NCBI RefSeq assembly: GCF_900604335.1
Contig: NZ_UWOD01000002.1
Location: 1,478,918 to 1,542,917, forward strand
DNA length: 64,000 bases
Direction of reading: 5' to 3'
DNA from: Intestinibacillus sp. Marseille-P6563
Lineage (GTDB): Bacteria > Bacillota > Clostridia > Oscillospirales > Butyricicoccaceae
Part shown: one piece after another, positions 50,044 through 58,776 of the stretch
Position numbering within the stretch: the stretch's first letter is position 1
How the letters are laid out: the number at the start of each line of letters is the position of its first letter
Translations under genes and position numbers: made by a program
The notes under the pieces: generated by a model
The model's database searches: none
Told to the model about the DNA's origin: nothing
Seen by the model: only the letters and a program-made list of their open reading frames with translations

Positions 50044-51036
50044 TTACCACGGTTCGATGTTCAGCGAATCGAGATTGTCAGCTGTTGCAACCGGGGTTTC
50101 CATGAAGTTGTCGAACTCGGCGATCTCTTCGCCCTTGGCGATGCGGACAGCATAATCCAGAGCGGTCTGTGCGTCGATGATCGGGGACTGCATCGCAGTT
50201 GCGCGCAGCTTGCCGCTTTCGATGTAGGTCAGGGTGTTGTAGTCGCCGCAGGCAGCTGCATAGACCTTGATGTCGGTGCGTCCGGCTGCGTCCATGGCGT
50301 TGATGGCGCCGATGGCGATGTTGTCATCCATGCAGAAGACCGCGTCAACCGAGCCTTCGGGATACTTGACCAGATAGTTTTCCATGACCTGCTGTGCCTT
50401 TTCACGGTTGCCGTCCGAAATCTGGGACTCGAGCACTTCGATGTTGGTGCCTTCGATGGCTTCATCCAGGCCCTGGCGGCGTTCGGCCGAGGTCGAATAA
50501 CCGGCCTGACCGTCGATGTACAGGATCTTGGCGTCGGTGCCGATGTCTTCGATCATCTGCTCGGCGGTCTGCTTGCCTTCGAGCACGTTGGACGGGCCGA
50601 CATAGCATTCGAGGTATTCCTTACCGCTCTCTTCGACGTTGGTGTTCGCGCTCATGACCGGGATGCCAGCGGCATTGATCTGACGCACCATCGCAACGCC
50701 CGATTCCGAGTTGGTCGGCCACAGGACGATGACGTCACAGTTCATACCGATCAGGTCCTGCACCTGGTTTTGCTGCTTGGTCACGTCGCCGACCGGGTCG
50801 AGAAGCTTGAGGTCCACGCCCAGCGTTTTGGCGTATTCTTCGGCTGCCGAATAGTAAGCCGTCTGATACGGGTCCGCGCCCGCGTTGTTGACCGTCATGC
50901 CGATGACGATGTCACCGTTTGCGGCACCGCCGCCGCTGCCGGCTGCGCTGCTGTCGCCGCTTGAACTGCCGCAAGCGGTCAAACTCAGAGCCATTGCACC
51001 TACACACAACATCGATACCAATCTCTTTTTACGCAT
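50044..51036 (-). CDS. Sugar ABC transporter substrate-binding lipoprotein, operon A
   Basis: 330 residues from ATG 51036 (AAGGAGG upstream). Lipoprotein signal with lipobox LTAC (Cys about 22) and a Ser/Gly linker. The mature part is a Peripla_BP_4 sugar-binding fold: IGMTVNNAGADPYQT, VIVLWPTNSESGVAMVRQINAAGIPVMSANT, and VDAVFCMDDNIAIGAINAMDAAG (each in part). The bound sugar is unknown. It lies between the permease and ATPase genes. Confidence 0.93.
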   Translation of the reverse strand: MRKKRLVSMLCVGAMALSLTACGSSSGDSSAAGSGGGAANGDIVIGMTVNNAGADPYQTAYYSAAEEYAKTLGVDLKLLDPVGDVTKQQNQVQDLIGMNCDVIVLWPTNSESGVAMVRQINAAGIPVMSANTNVEESGKEYLECYVGPSNVLEGKQTAEQMIEDIGTDAKILYIDGQAGYSTSAERRQGLDEAIEGTNIEVLESQISDGNREKAQQVMENYLVKYPEGSVDAVFCMDDNIAIGAINAMDAAGRTDIKVYAAACGDYNTLTYIESGKLRATAMQSPIIDAQTALDYAVRIAKGEEIAEFDNFMETPVATADNLDSLNIEPW

Positions 51037-51059
51037 TTTCTTTTCCTCCTTAAATTTGT

Positions 51060-52025
51060 TTATGCATTGGTCAGGCTGGCCTTTTTGCGGCGGTCGGTCA
51101 GTACCTTGTCGAGGTACAGGACGCCGATCATAATCAGGCCGGTGACCAGGGTCGATACATAAGTCTGCACATTGAGCAGATTCATCACATTGGACACAAT
51201 GCCCAGAATCAGGACGCCGCCGCAGGTGTACCAGATGTTGCCGAAGCCGCCGGTCAGCTTGCTGCCGCCCAAAACAACGGCGGCGATGACCAGCATGTGC
51301 ATATCCGGCCAGCCCAGCGGGGGAGAGGATGCGCCGCTTTGCGCCGCGTACAGGACGCCGCCCAGTGCGCCGGTAAATCCGCAGATGACAAAGTTGATAA
51401 AGGTGGTGCGGGTCACGTTGATGCCCGCATTGAAGGCTGCGTTGGCGTTGCCGCCGGTGGCGTAGGTGTTGCGGCCGTGACTGGTGTAGCGCAGCACATA
51501 ATGGGCCAGGCACAGCATCACGATAAACAGGATGCTGATATAGGTCAGGTTGCCGATGCGGCCCAGACCGATCTCAATAAAGACCGGGTCGGTGGCCAGA
51601 ATGGATTGCTCCTGGCTGTACAGATAGGACAGCGAGCGGCAGCCGAGCATGAGGGCCAAGGTTACGACAAAAGCGTTGATGCCCGCCTTGGCGACCAGAA
51701 AACCGTTGATCGCGCCCACAACGATGCCCACCAGCAGGGAAATCAGAATGGCCGGCACCAGACCGAGCGAAGATTGCAGCCCGCAGGACAGCGCAGCGGT
51801 CAGCGAGATGAGCGTACACAGCGACATATCGAAATAGCCGTTGATGATGACGAACGTCATGCCAATGGCCATGATGCCCTTGATGGCGTTCTGGTTTAAG
51901 ACGTTTAACAGGTTGCGTACCGTCAAAAAGTCGGGCACAAAGATGGCTGCCAGCACCAGGATGACCACCAGAATGGGCACCACAGTATTGCGTTCCAAAA
52001 ATGTTCTGAAATTTTTTCCGTTCAT
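51060..52025 (-). CDS. Sugar ABC transporter permease 2 (RbsC type), operon A
   Basis: 321 residues with eight to ten membrane helices. BPD_transp_2 features: IGMTFVIINGYFDMSLCTLISL (about 75-96), VGAINGFLVAKAGINAFVVTLALM and a late VLGGSKLTGGFGNIWYTCGGVLILG. Its start overlaps the stop of permease 1 by four bases. A second, different permease in the same operon suggests a heterodimeric channel. Confidence 0.93.
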   Translation of the reverse strand: MNGKNFRTFLERNTVVPILVVILVLAAIFVPDFLTVRNLLNVLNQNAIKGIMAIGMTFVIINGYFDMSLCTLISLTAALSCGLQSSLGLVPAILISLLVGIVVGAINGFLVAKAGINAFVVTLALMLGCRSLSYLYSQEQSILATDPVFIEIGLGRIGNLTYISILFIVMLCLAHYVLRYTSHGRNTYATGGNANAAFNAGINVTRTTFINFVICGFTGALGGVLYAAQSGASSPPLGWPDMHMLVIAAVVLGGSKLTGGFGNIWYTCGGVLILGIVSNVMNLLNVQTYVSTLVTGLIMIGVLYLDKVLTDRRKKASLTNA

Positions 52026-52984
52026 GACAGCGCCTTCTTTCTCGCGGCTCGAATGGCCATCCAAACAGCCAGCAGGATGATGATGCACTGGGCCAGCCAT
52101 TGCAGGTAATAGGGCAGTCCCAAGATGACGAATCCGTTTTTCAGGATGCCGATGATGGCTACACCGATGAAGGTTTTCACAATGTTGCCGCTGCCGCCGT
52201 TCAGGCTCGCACCGCCCAGGATAACGCCGGTGATAACGTCAAATTCATAGCTTTGGCCAATGGTGGTCTGGGCCGCGCCGCCGCGCGAACACAGCAGGAT
52301 GGCGCCAATGGCCGTGGAAAGACCGGACAGGATAAAGGTGTTGAAGATGACCCGCTTGTCGTTGATGCCGCTGTACCGGCAAGCCTGGTCGTTGGAACCG
52401 ACCGCCAAAACATGGTGGCCAAATACGGTCTTATTCAGCAGGATCGCATAGGCTGCAATGACGATCACCATGATGATGGTGACATAGGGGATCGGGCCCA
52501 GGCTGCCCTTGCCGATCTGCCCGAACCAGACGTTTTGGTCTTTGAGCATGACCGACGAGCCGCCGGTATACATCAGGGTCAGGGCCTGCAAAACATTCAT
52601 CATGCCCAAGGTGACGATCATGGAGTTGAGCCGCAGGTAGCCAACGAGGAATCCGCAGACCATACCCGAAGCAATGCCGACGAGGAACGTCACCAGAATC
52701 GCCGGAATGGGACCGATCTTATCGTGCAGGTCGATGCACATGCAGCAGCACAAACTGAGCAGCGAACCGACGGACAGGTCGAAGTTGCCGCCGATGATGA
52801 CAAAGCTCATGCCGCAGCCCATCACGGCAATCGTGGCCACCTGCCGCAAGATCAGTACGGCATTTTCGCCGGTACGAAAATTGGCAGACAGAAGTGCAAA
52901 AATCAGGTATACTAAAATCATGGCGCCCGCAATGGCCCAGTTTTTCGCGGTCTGCGTGATGCACTCCTTTCTGGATATACTCAT
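52022..52984 (-). CDS. Sugar ABC transporter permease 1 (RbsC type), operon A
   Basis: 320 residues from ATG 52984 (GGAAGGA eight bases ahead; an ATG at 53008 is less well placed). Membrane helices and motifs: CGMSFVIIGGNFDLSVGSLLSL (about 57-78), VCGFLVGYLRLNSMIVTLGMMN and VILGGASLNGGSGNIVKTFIG. It is the first gene of operon A, divergent from the AraC pair. Confidence 0.93.
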   Translation of the reverse strand: MSISRKECITQTAKNWAIAGAMILVYLIFALLSANFRTGENAVLILRQVATIAVMGCGMSFVIIGGNFDLSVGSLLSLCCCMCIDLHDKIGPIPAILVTFLVGIASGMVCGFLVGYLRLNSMIVTLGMMNVLQALTLMYTGGSSVMLKDQNVWFGQIGKGSLGPIPYVTIIMVIVIAAYAILLNKTVFGHHVLAVGSNDQACRYSGINDKRVIFNTFILSGLSTAIGAILLCSRGGAAQTTIGQSYEFDVITGVILGGASLNGGSGNIVKTFIGVAIIGILKNGFVILGLPYYLQWLAQCIIILLAVWMAIRAARKKALS

Positions 52985-53445
52985 TTGCGTGATCCTTCCT
53001 TTCTTCATTCTCTCGGATTATTTCATGCCGCGCAGCGTCGCGCGCAAACTGCATGCGGCTTGAAAACTTATTGATATTGCTTTTTTGGAAGCAACCCTGT
53101 CGGGAACAAGGATTCACTATTCTTGCTTCTTTAAAATAACGACATCTTGCGTCTTTCAACCAAGCGGTTTCTTTATTTTTCTTGTATTTGTTATCATCTT
53201 GCACATTTATTCTAGCATTAAGGTTTTGTTTTTGGGTAGAATAGAACAAAACGAAAATTAGCACAAAACGCAACTGTTTTATTTTGCTCTATGCAATTTA
53301 TCTAAATTGTTATTTTCTTTTTGTTCCTTCTGCTGATTTGAAAATTGTTTATCGATTTTGTCTTTCTTTCTGGCCGGGCTGCGGTACAATATAGAAAAGA
53401 ATCCATGTCCCCCAAATGCCGCCCGGACAGAAAGGAGCCCCTCCC
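52985..53445. promoter_or_regulatory. Divergent regulatory region between ABC operon A and araC genes
   Basis: 461 AT-rich bases without a supported gene. Candidate -10 elements are TACAAT (53390-53395) for araC on the plus strand and TAGAAT (about 53216 region, minus strand) for the ABC operon; neither has a good -35, in keeping with AraC-dependent activation. No clear long palindrome was found. Confidence 0.45.
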
Positions 53446-54414
53446 ATGCCAACCGTATACATCGACCGCACCAAACCGGATGCGTCCGGTATCACCCTGC
53501 TGTGTGAATCGGAATCGCCCGAGCCGTCGCCCGCGGCGTTGCCACACTGCCATTCTTTTTTCGAGGTGACACTGGTTGTGCGGGGAAGCTGCAAAGTCTT
53601 TACGAGCCGGCATCATATCCTGCTCATTCCGGGCGACCTGCTGCTCTTTCCGCCCGACCGGCTGCATGCCTGCCTTCCGCAAAAGGGGGCGCAGATTTGC
53701 TCTTGTCAGTTTGAATCTCATCTCATTCCCCGCACCCTGATGCAGAATACCGGCTATTGGGACATGCCGCAGGCGTCTGCGGCGCACAAGCGGCTGCACG
53801 ATCTGCAAGCCTTTGCATCGAGCGAAGTGCCGCTGCTCAAGCGGCGCACTTTCTCCGATTCGGATGCTCCAAACCCGCCGGACATCATGCACTTAGCGCG
53901 CGCGGAATTTACTAGGCTCCATGAAATCCTGCAAAACATCGCTTCCGAACAAGAAGAACGCTGCTGCGGGTTTGAAGAAATGAAACGGCTGCGTTTGCAG
54001 GAATTGCTGATTTTAATTCGCCGCATCCAGCTCAGTCAGTTGCAGCCAGCCGGGGAGCAGACATCGTGGAAGGAAGACATGGTCGGCGAGGTGCTGACCC
54101 AGATCGATCAAAACCTGGCACAGGGCATCGATTTTGAAGCCATTGCGCACAGCAAAGGCGTGACCCTCAGTTATTTCCGTGCGATTTTCAAAGAGATCAC
54201 CGGCATGTCGCCCACCGATTACTTGGGCCGCATCCGCATCTTGCGCGCGCTCGAACTGCTGCAAACCTGTGATGCGCCGGTGTCCGAAATCGGCCGTAAG
54301 GTCGGCATCTGCGATGCCAACTATTTTTCCCGCCTCTTTAAAAAGGTCACGGGATATCCCCCGCGCTATTTTAAGGCCATTCCCGAGCGGCCAGATGAGC
54401 CGCAGTCCGAATAA
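53446..54414 (+). CDS. AraC-family transcription regulator, first of pair
   Basis: 322 residues from ATG 53446 (AAAGGAGC upstream). The N-terminal cupin-like sensor has HCHSFFEVTLVVRGSCKVF and HHILLIPGDLLLFPPDRLHA (about 30-75). The C-terminal 100 residues hold two HTH motifs (DFEAIAHSKGVTLSYFRAIFKEITGMSPTDYLGRIRILRAL in part; SEIGRKVGICDANYFSRLFKKVTGYPPRYF in part). It is divergent from ABC operon A and followed after 27 bases by a second AraC gene. Confidence 0.92.
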   Translation: MPTVYIDRTKPDASGITLLCESESPEPSPAALPHCHSFFEVTLVVRGSCKVFTSRHHILLIPGDLLLFPPDRLHACLPQKGAQICSCQFESHLIPRTLMQNTGYWDMPQASAAHKRLHDLQAFASSEVPLLKRRTFSDSDAPNPPDIMHLARAEFTRLHEILQNIASEQEERCCGFEEMKRLRLQELLILIRRIQLSQLQPAGEQTSWKEDMVGEVLTQIDQNLAQGIDFEAIAHSKGVTLSYFRAIFKEITGMSPTDYLGRIRILRALELLQTCDAPVSEIGRKVGICDANYFSRLFKKVTGYPPRYFKAIPERPDEPQSE

Positions 54415-54441
54415 TCCCGCTTTCGAAACAGGAGTTTTGTC

Positions 54442-55350
54442 ATGAAGAATTATGAAATCGGCGTATTGCCTGCCTCTACCTGGTTTTTCTTTTCGCCCAC
54501 CGAGGACACCAAAAAACTGTTTTATTACCACACCATGTGCGGTCACTTTTTCTGCACCAAGGATTATTACATCAAACGAAAAACCTTCCCGGTGCTCCTG
54601 CTGGTCTATGTGCAGCACGGCGAGTTTTATCTGGAACTGGAGGATGGTCATTATACGGCGCAAGCCGGACAAATCGCCTTTTTTGACTGTCGTCAGCCGC
54701 ATTATTATCACGGTTCGGACGATCTGGAGTTTTATTATCTGCATTTTGACGGCCCGCAGGCCTCCGAACTTTGCCGGTACATCAACCAGAACAGCGGCGT
54801 GGTGATCGATGGGGAAAACAACGATACTATTCTGAAAATCCTGGATGAGATGATCCTTTTTTACCAGAATGGCGGCAATGAAAGCATTTTTACAACTTCG
54901 GCTCGCATCTACCGTCTGCTTATGCTGCTCAATTCTCCCATTATTTCGCCGCGCCTGAAGAAAAACGACGATTCCCTCATCCGTGCGGTCAGCTATATCC
55001 GCAGCAATGTTGGAAAACGCATTTCGTTACAGGAACTGGCCGATGTGGCTGGACTGAGCGTCTATTACTTCTCCCATCTGTTCAAAGAGATGACCGGGCA
55101 GTCGCCCACCGAGTTTGTCATCAATTCCCGCATCGACCAGGCCAAGGCACTGCTGCTGACGAGCGACCTGTCTGTCGCTGAGGTATCCCGGCAGGTGGGG
55201 TATCCGAATAGCAGCAATTTGATTTCGCTGTTTGCCAAACGGGTCGGCTGTTCGCCAGCACAATTCCGCAAGGAAAATCGGGCCTCGTTCAGCGACCAAG
55301 CCCGGCTGGGACAGCCTGCGGCCTTTATCCGCGCAGGCGACCGGTTGTAA
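54442..55350 (+). CDS. AraC-family transcription regulator, second of pair
   Basis: 302 residues. Cupin-like N-terminus with VLLLVYVQHGEFYLEL, GQIAFFDCRQPHYYHG and LEFYYLHFDG (about 50-112), and a C-terminal AraC DNA-binding domain (ISLQELADVAGLSVYYFSHLFKEMTGQSPTEFV in part; VAEVSRQVGYPNSSNLISLF). ACAGGAG precedes the ATG. Two AraC genes in tandem beside one ABC operon suggest combined or graded sugar sensing. Confidence 0.92.
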   Translation: MKNYEIGVLPASTWFFFSPTEDTKKLFYYHTMCGHFFCTKDYYIKRKTFPVLLLVYVQHGEFYLELEDGHYTAQAGQIAFFDCRQPHYYHGSDDLEFYYLHFDGPQASELCRYINQNSGVVIDGENNDTILKILDEMILFYQNGGNESIFTTSARIYRLLMLLNSPIISPRLKKNDDSLIRAVSYIRSNVGKRISLQELADVAGLSVYYFSHLFKEMTGQSPTEFVINSRIDQAKALLLTSDLSVAEVSRQVGYPNSSNLISLFAKRVGCSPAQFRKENRASFSDQARLGQPAAFIRAGDRL

Positions 55351-55356
55351 ACATAA

Positions 55357-55402
55357 GAAAAGCCCGGAAGAGCATCCATAGGGATGCCCATCCGGGCTTT
55401 TG
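55357..55402. terminator. Bidirectional terminator between araC and URO-D operon B
   Basis: AAAAGCCCGGA (55358-55368) pairs with TCCGGGCTTTT (55391-55401), with an inner GCATCC/GGATGC stem. It separates the araC pair from the convergent operon B. Confidence 0.85.
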
Positions 55403-55439
55403 TATTGTTGGAATCAAGAAATTTGAAAAAGGTATGCAA

Positions 55440-56699
55440 TCAGCGGTCGCCGTTGAATTCGTGGACCGCATCGATCATGGCGACGATATTCTCCACCGGC
55501 GTGCCGCACTGCACGATGTGGATGGAGTTGAAGATATAGCCGCCGTCGGGTGCGAAGATTTCCAGGCGCTCGAGCACCTGCTTGCGGACCTCTTCGGGCG
55601 TGCCGAAGGGCAGAATCTGCTGTGTATCGATGCCGCCGCCCCAGAAGGTGATGTCCTTGCCATAGGCTTCCTTCAGGTGCTTGGCATCCATGCCGGCTGC
55701 CGAGCACTGAACCGGGTTGAGCGCATCAAAGCCAGCCTCGATGAACAACGGGATGATCGGGTCGACTGCGCCGCAGCTGTGCTTGAGGGTCTTCCAGCTG
55801 GTGTTGGCATGAATCCAGTCGTTGATCTTCTTGTAATACGGCAGATAGAACGTCCGGAACTGGTCAACCGAGCAGAACTGAGCGCGCTGTGTGCCGAAAT
55901 CGGTGCCGCAGATGAACGCTACATCGATCAGGTCGCCGACAGCATCGTGGTACTTCTTGAGATTTTCGATGGCAATATCGGTCTGTGCCTCGAAGATTTC
56001 ATGTACATAGTCCGGGTAGAGCAGCGGCGCCATGTACCAATCCTCGATCGTGCGGATGCCCTTGGGCTTGAGAAGGCCGGGACCGGGGATTTCCGAGGCA
56101 TCGCCCAGACCCATGCCGCCAAAGGAAGCGGTCACTGCGCGGCCGGTTTTGGACAGTTCACGTGCACGGTCGGCAAAGAACTTGAGCTGTTTGTCCGGAA
56201 CCGGGCCGTATTCCTCGATGTTGTCGTGGAAATCCAAGTCATCCTCGTCGACTTCTTCCTTCTGCCGGATGATGTTGTCAAAGTAGTAGCCGTCCTTGGG
56301 CATATGGCCGCTCGGCTCCGCCGTGCGGTCGCCCTGCGGATACAGCAGCCAGCCACCCGAGCCGTCCGAATCGACCTCGAACTTTTCGGGCACCAATACG
56401 GTGTGGCCGAAGTAATCCCATTCTTTCCAGCCTTCGTAGGGGAACCCGAACGAGCAGGCATATCCGTTGATGCCTTCCAGGTCTACGCCGATGGCTTCCT
56501 GCAAATCGGGTTCGATGACGCCGGTCATAGTGGAAACTTCGGAAATTTTGACCGGATGCTTTTCCAGTCCGTAATATTCGCGCAGCGCTTCTACGCAGGT
56601 CACGTGCATGCACGAGCAGGTGTGACCGCCAAAGTCAAGCGGCACCTTGTCCGGCTGCTGGTGGTTGAGCGCTGCTAAAACACGTTCTTTCGATGTCAT
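55440..56699 (-). CDS. URO-D/MtaA-like methyltransferase-family protein, last gene of operon B
   Basis: 419 residues from ATG 56699 (GAGGAGGC upstream). It starts MTSKERVLAALNHQQPDKVPLDFG, the common opening of URO-D superfamily proteins. The C-terminal barrel has LKHSCGAVDPIIPLFIEAGFDALNPVQC (in part, about 290-320) followed by AAGMD, TFWGGGIDTQ and LPFGTPEEVRKQV. His-x-Cys plus a later Cys is the zinc site of MtaA-like methylcobamide methyltransferases, so this copy keeps the expected ligands. No corrinoid protein is encoded nearby. It is co-oriented with a TIM-barrel isomerase and a sugar ABC transporter, which favours action on an imported methylated compound. Confidence 0.82.
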   Translation of the reverse strand: MTSKERVLAALNHQQPDKVPLDFGGHTCSCMHVTCVEALREYYGLEKHPVKISEVSTMTGVIEPDLQEAIGVDLEGINGYACSFGFPYEGWKEWDYFGHTVLVPEKFEVDSDGSGGWLLYPQGDRTAEPSGHMPKDGYYFDNIIRQKEEVDEDDLDFHDNIEEYGPVPDKQLKFFADRARELSKTGRAVTASFGGMGLGDASEIPGPGLLKPKGIRTIEDWYMAPLLYPDYVHEIFEAQTDIAIENLKKYHDAVGDLIDVAFICGTDFGTQRAQFCSVDQFRTFYLPYYKKINDWIHANTSWKTLKHSCGAVDPIIPLFIEAGFDALNPVQCSAAGMDAKHLKEAYGKDITFWGGGIDTQQILPFGTPEEVRKQVLERLEIFAPDGGYIFNSIHIVQCGTPVENIVAMIDAVHEFNGDR

Positions 56700-56729
56700 A
56701 GTGCTTGCCTCCTCTGGTATGTTGGAGCA

Positions 56730-56759
56730 CGCTCCCCCGATGCTACGCATGGGGGAGCG
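56730..56759 (-). other. Intercistronic hairpin between isomerase and URO-D-like gene
   Basis: GCTCCCCC (56731-56738) pairs with GGGGGAGC (56751-56758), with an inner ATG/CAT pair; no T-run. Confidence 0.6.
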
Positions 56760-56771
56760 GGAAATAATCTT

Positions 56772-57647
56772 TTAGAACTGCGCGTACTTGGCAACGTGTG
56801 CCTTGGTGACTTCGGCCGACTTCTTGACGTTCTCTTCCTGGTCCATTTCGTAATATTCCGGACGGAAGATTTCGATCGTGCAGCAATCGCCGTCAAAGCC
56901 GATCTTTTTCAGGGTGTCTGCATAGCGGGCATGCGGCAGGCAATCACCTTCCGCATCCGGCCACATACGCTTTTCGTCGTTGTTGTAGTAGCTGCCGCAG
57001 GGCAGGTCTTCGGTGCCGTTGAGGTGCCAGACAAAGATCTTCTTGCCGTCTGCCTTTTCCAGGGTGTCCCAACCGGAACCCATAGCGTAGAAGTGGTACT
57101 GGTCGAGCGTAACACCGACCATCGGGCTGCCGACAGCTTCCACGATCGCATAAGCATCTTCGAAGCGGTTGATAGTCATGACCGGTTCGCCGCAGAACTC
57201 CAGGCTCAGCTTGATGCCGTGCGGCTCGCACTTTTTGACCATTTCCTTCAAAACAGCAACCGCATCGTCGCGGATTTCCTTGCGGGTCGGGGTCAGGCCG
57301 CGTTCCTTCATGTCCTTGCTGGGTACAACGACGATCATCTTGCAGCCCAGGATGTTGCAGCGGCGGATGATCTCATCCAGCTCTGCCATGACGGCATCCT
57401 TTTCTTCCTGCGTCTGCTTCATGTTGAAGAAGCACAGCGCATTGTAGGACAGCATTTTCAGATGATGCTCCTGGAACCACTTGCCCATCTCTTCGAGCGT
57501 GATCTTGCCAGCTTCCAGATCGCGGTTTAAGCATTCGGACTGGATATCAATAAAGTCAAACCCGTACTTTTCACAGTATTCCAGGTCTTTCATGACAGAG
57601 TGGTCTTTGCAAAAACGATCGTTTGCTTCGTTAAAACCGATTTTCAT
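56772..57647 (-). CDS. Sugar phosphate isomerase/epimerase (TIM barrel), operon B
   Basis: 291 residues from ATG 57647. Metal ligands are seen in order: Glu in LSLEFCGEP (about 150), Asp in GVTLDQYHF (about 182), His in VWHLNGTEDLP (about 210) and Glu in IEIFRPEYYEMD (about 264). This is the xylose isomerase-like family of IolE/IolI, KdgF-like epimerases and others. A paralogue lies at 16757-17590. It is flanked by intercistronic hairpins between the ABC permease and the URO-D-like gene, and so probably acts on the imported sugar. Confidence 0.88.
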   Translation of the reverse strand: MKIGFNEANDRFCKDHSVMKDLEYCEKYGFDFIDIQSECLNRDLEAGKITLEEMGKWFQEHHLKMLSYNALCFFNMKQTQEEKDAVMAELDEIIRRCNILGCKMIVVVPSKDMKERGLTPTRKEIRDDAVAVLKEMVKKCEPHGIKLSLEFCGEPVMTINRFEDAYAIVEAVGSPMVGVTLDQYHFYAMGSGWDTLEKADGKKIFVWHLNGTEDLPCGSYYNNDEKRMWPDAEGDCLPHARYADTLKKIGFDGDCCTIEIFRPEYYEMDQEENVKKSAEVTKAHVAKYAQF

Positions 57648-57704
57648 AGTAAATAGGACTCCTTTTATAAAAAATATTAAAGTTGCTTTTTGGAAAGACT
57701 TCGA

Positions 57705-57742
57705 GTGTTCCGGGACCACGGCAGGACCGCTTCCCGGAACAC
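57705..57742 (-). other. Intercistronic hairpin between ABC permease and isomerase gene
   Basis: GTGTTCCGGGA (57705-57715) pairs with TCCCGGAACAC (57732-57742), loop of 16 bases, no T-run; probably an mRNA processing or stability element. Confidence 0.6.
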
Positions 57743-57771
57743 CCAGAAGAAAAGGAAGAGAGAGATTATCT

Positions 57772-58758
57772 TTATGCACGCTTGGCGTTCTTGCGCATAT
57801 CGAGAACAACCGAGCCAACGATGATGATGCCCTTGACGATGTTGGTCATGTTATCGTCGACCTTCAGCATAACCAGACCATTGTTGATAACGCCGAGGAT
57901 CAGGATACCAGCCAGAACACCGGATACACGGCAGATACCGCCGGTATGGGAGGTGCCGCCGACCGTTGCAGCAGCGATGGCGTCCAGTTCGTAGTTCAGG
58001 CCCGAATTTGCCGGGTCAGCCGAACCGGCACGGCCAGCCAGCAGCATGCCGGCGATGGCTGCACACAGCGAGCACCATACATAAACCAGAATCAGGTTCT
58101 TTTCTACGTTGATACCAGCCACGCGTGCGGCCTGGTCGTTGCCGCCGATGGCGTAAACATTTTTGCCGAAGCGGGTCTGGGTCAGCAGGAACGCCGAAAT
58201 GGCGAACATGACAAAGAATACAAGGATGATGACCGGGAACACGCCGCCGATGCGATAGGAACCGAGGAAACGGAAATCTTCCGACAGGTTGGAAACCGGG
58301 CGGTTGGTGTACATTTTCGCACCTGCACGGCAGATGAGCTGTGCACCCAGGGTTGCGATGAACGGCGGGATTTTGGTGTAAGCGATGATCGCACCGTAGA
58401 TGGCGCCGATGCCAGCGCCGAGTGCCAGACCGATCAGGATAACGACTGGAGCGGGCAGGGGGCCAACGCCCGGCAGGATAGCATTTGCGTAGTCAGCCGG
58501 CTGCACAAGCGAAGCGGTGATACAGGCGACGAGCGCCGCGGATGCGCCGATCGTCAGGTCGATGCCCTTGGACAGGATGGCGAACATAACGCCGAAGGCC
58601 ATGATGCCCTTAACGGCTTCGCCGGAGAGCAGGGTCAAAAGGTTGCCAACCGAGAAGAAGGTAGGCTGCGCGATACTCATGATGATGACCAGCGCGATCA
58701 GCACCAGCCAGATCGAGTTCTGCGACAGGAATTTCTTTTTATCAAATGTTTTCTGCAT
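57772..58758 (-). CDS. Sugar ABC transporter permease (RbsC type), operon B
   Basis: 328 residues with eight to ten membrane helices. Features: GVMFAILSKGIDLTIGASAAL (about 56-76), GAIYGAIIAYTKIPPFIATLGAQLI (in part) and ATVGGTSHTGGICRVSGVLAG. GAGGGG precedes the ATG. Operon B has a single permease, unlike operon A with two. Confidence 0.93.
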   Translation of the reverse strand: MQKTFDKKKFLSQNSIWLVLIALVIIMSIAQPTFFSVGNLLTLLSGEAVKGIMAFGVMFAILSKGIDLTIGASAALVACITASLVQPADYANAILPGVGPLPAPVVILIGLALGAGIGAIYGAIIAYTKIPPFIATLGAQLICRAGAKMYTNRPVSNLSEDFRFLGSYRIGGVFPVIILVFFVMFAISAFLLTQTRFGKNVYAIGGNDQAARVAGINVEKNLILVYVWCSLCAAIAGMLLAGRAGSADPANSGLNYELDAIAAATVGGTSHTGGICRVSGVLAGILILGVINNGLVMLKVDDNMTNIVKGIIIVGSVVLDMRKNAKRA

Positions 58759-58776
58759 ACCGTATACCCCTCTTTC

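Noticed and set aside
38616..57647. C-glycoside cleavage system built from the Gfo/Idh/MocA and TIM-barrel genes
   Set aside because: The genes are about 18 kb apart in separate operons and the small partner subunits are missing.
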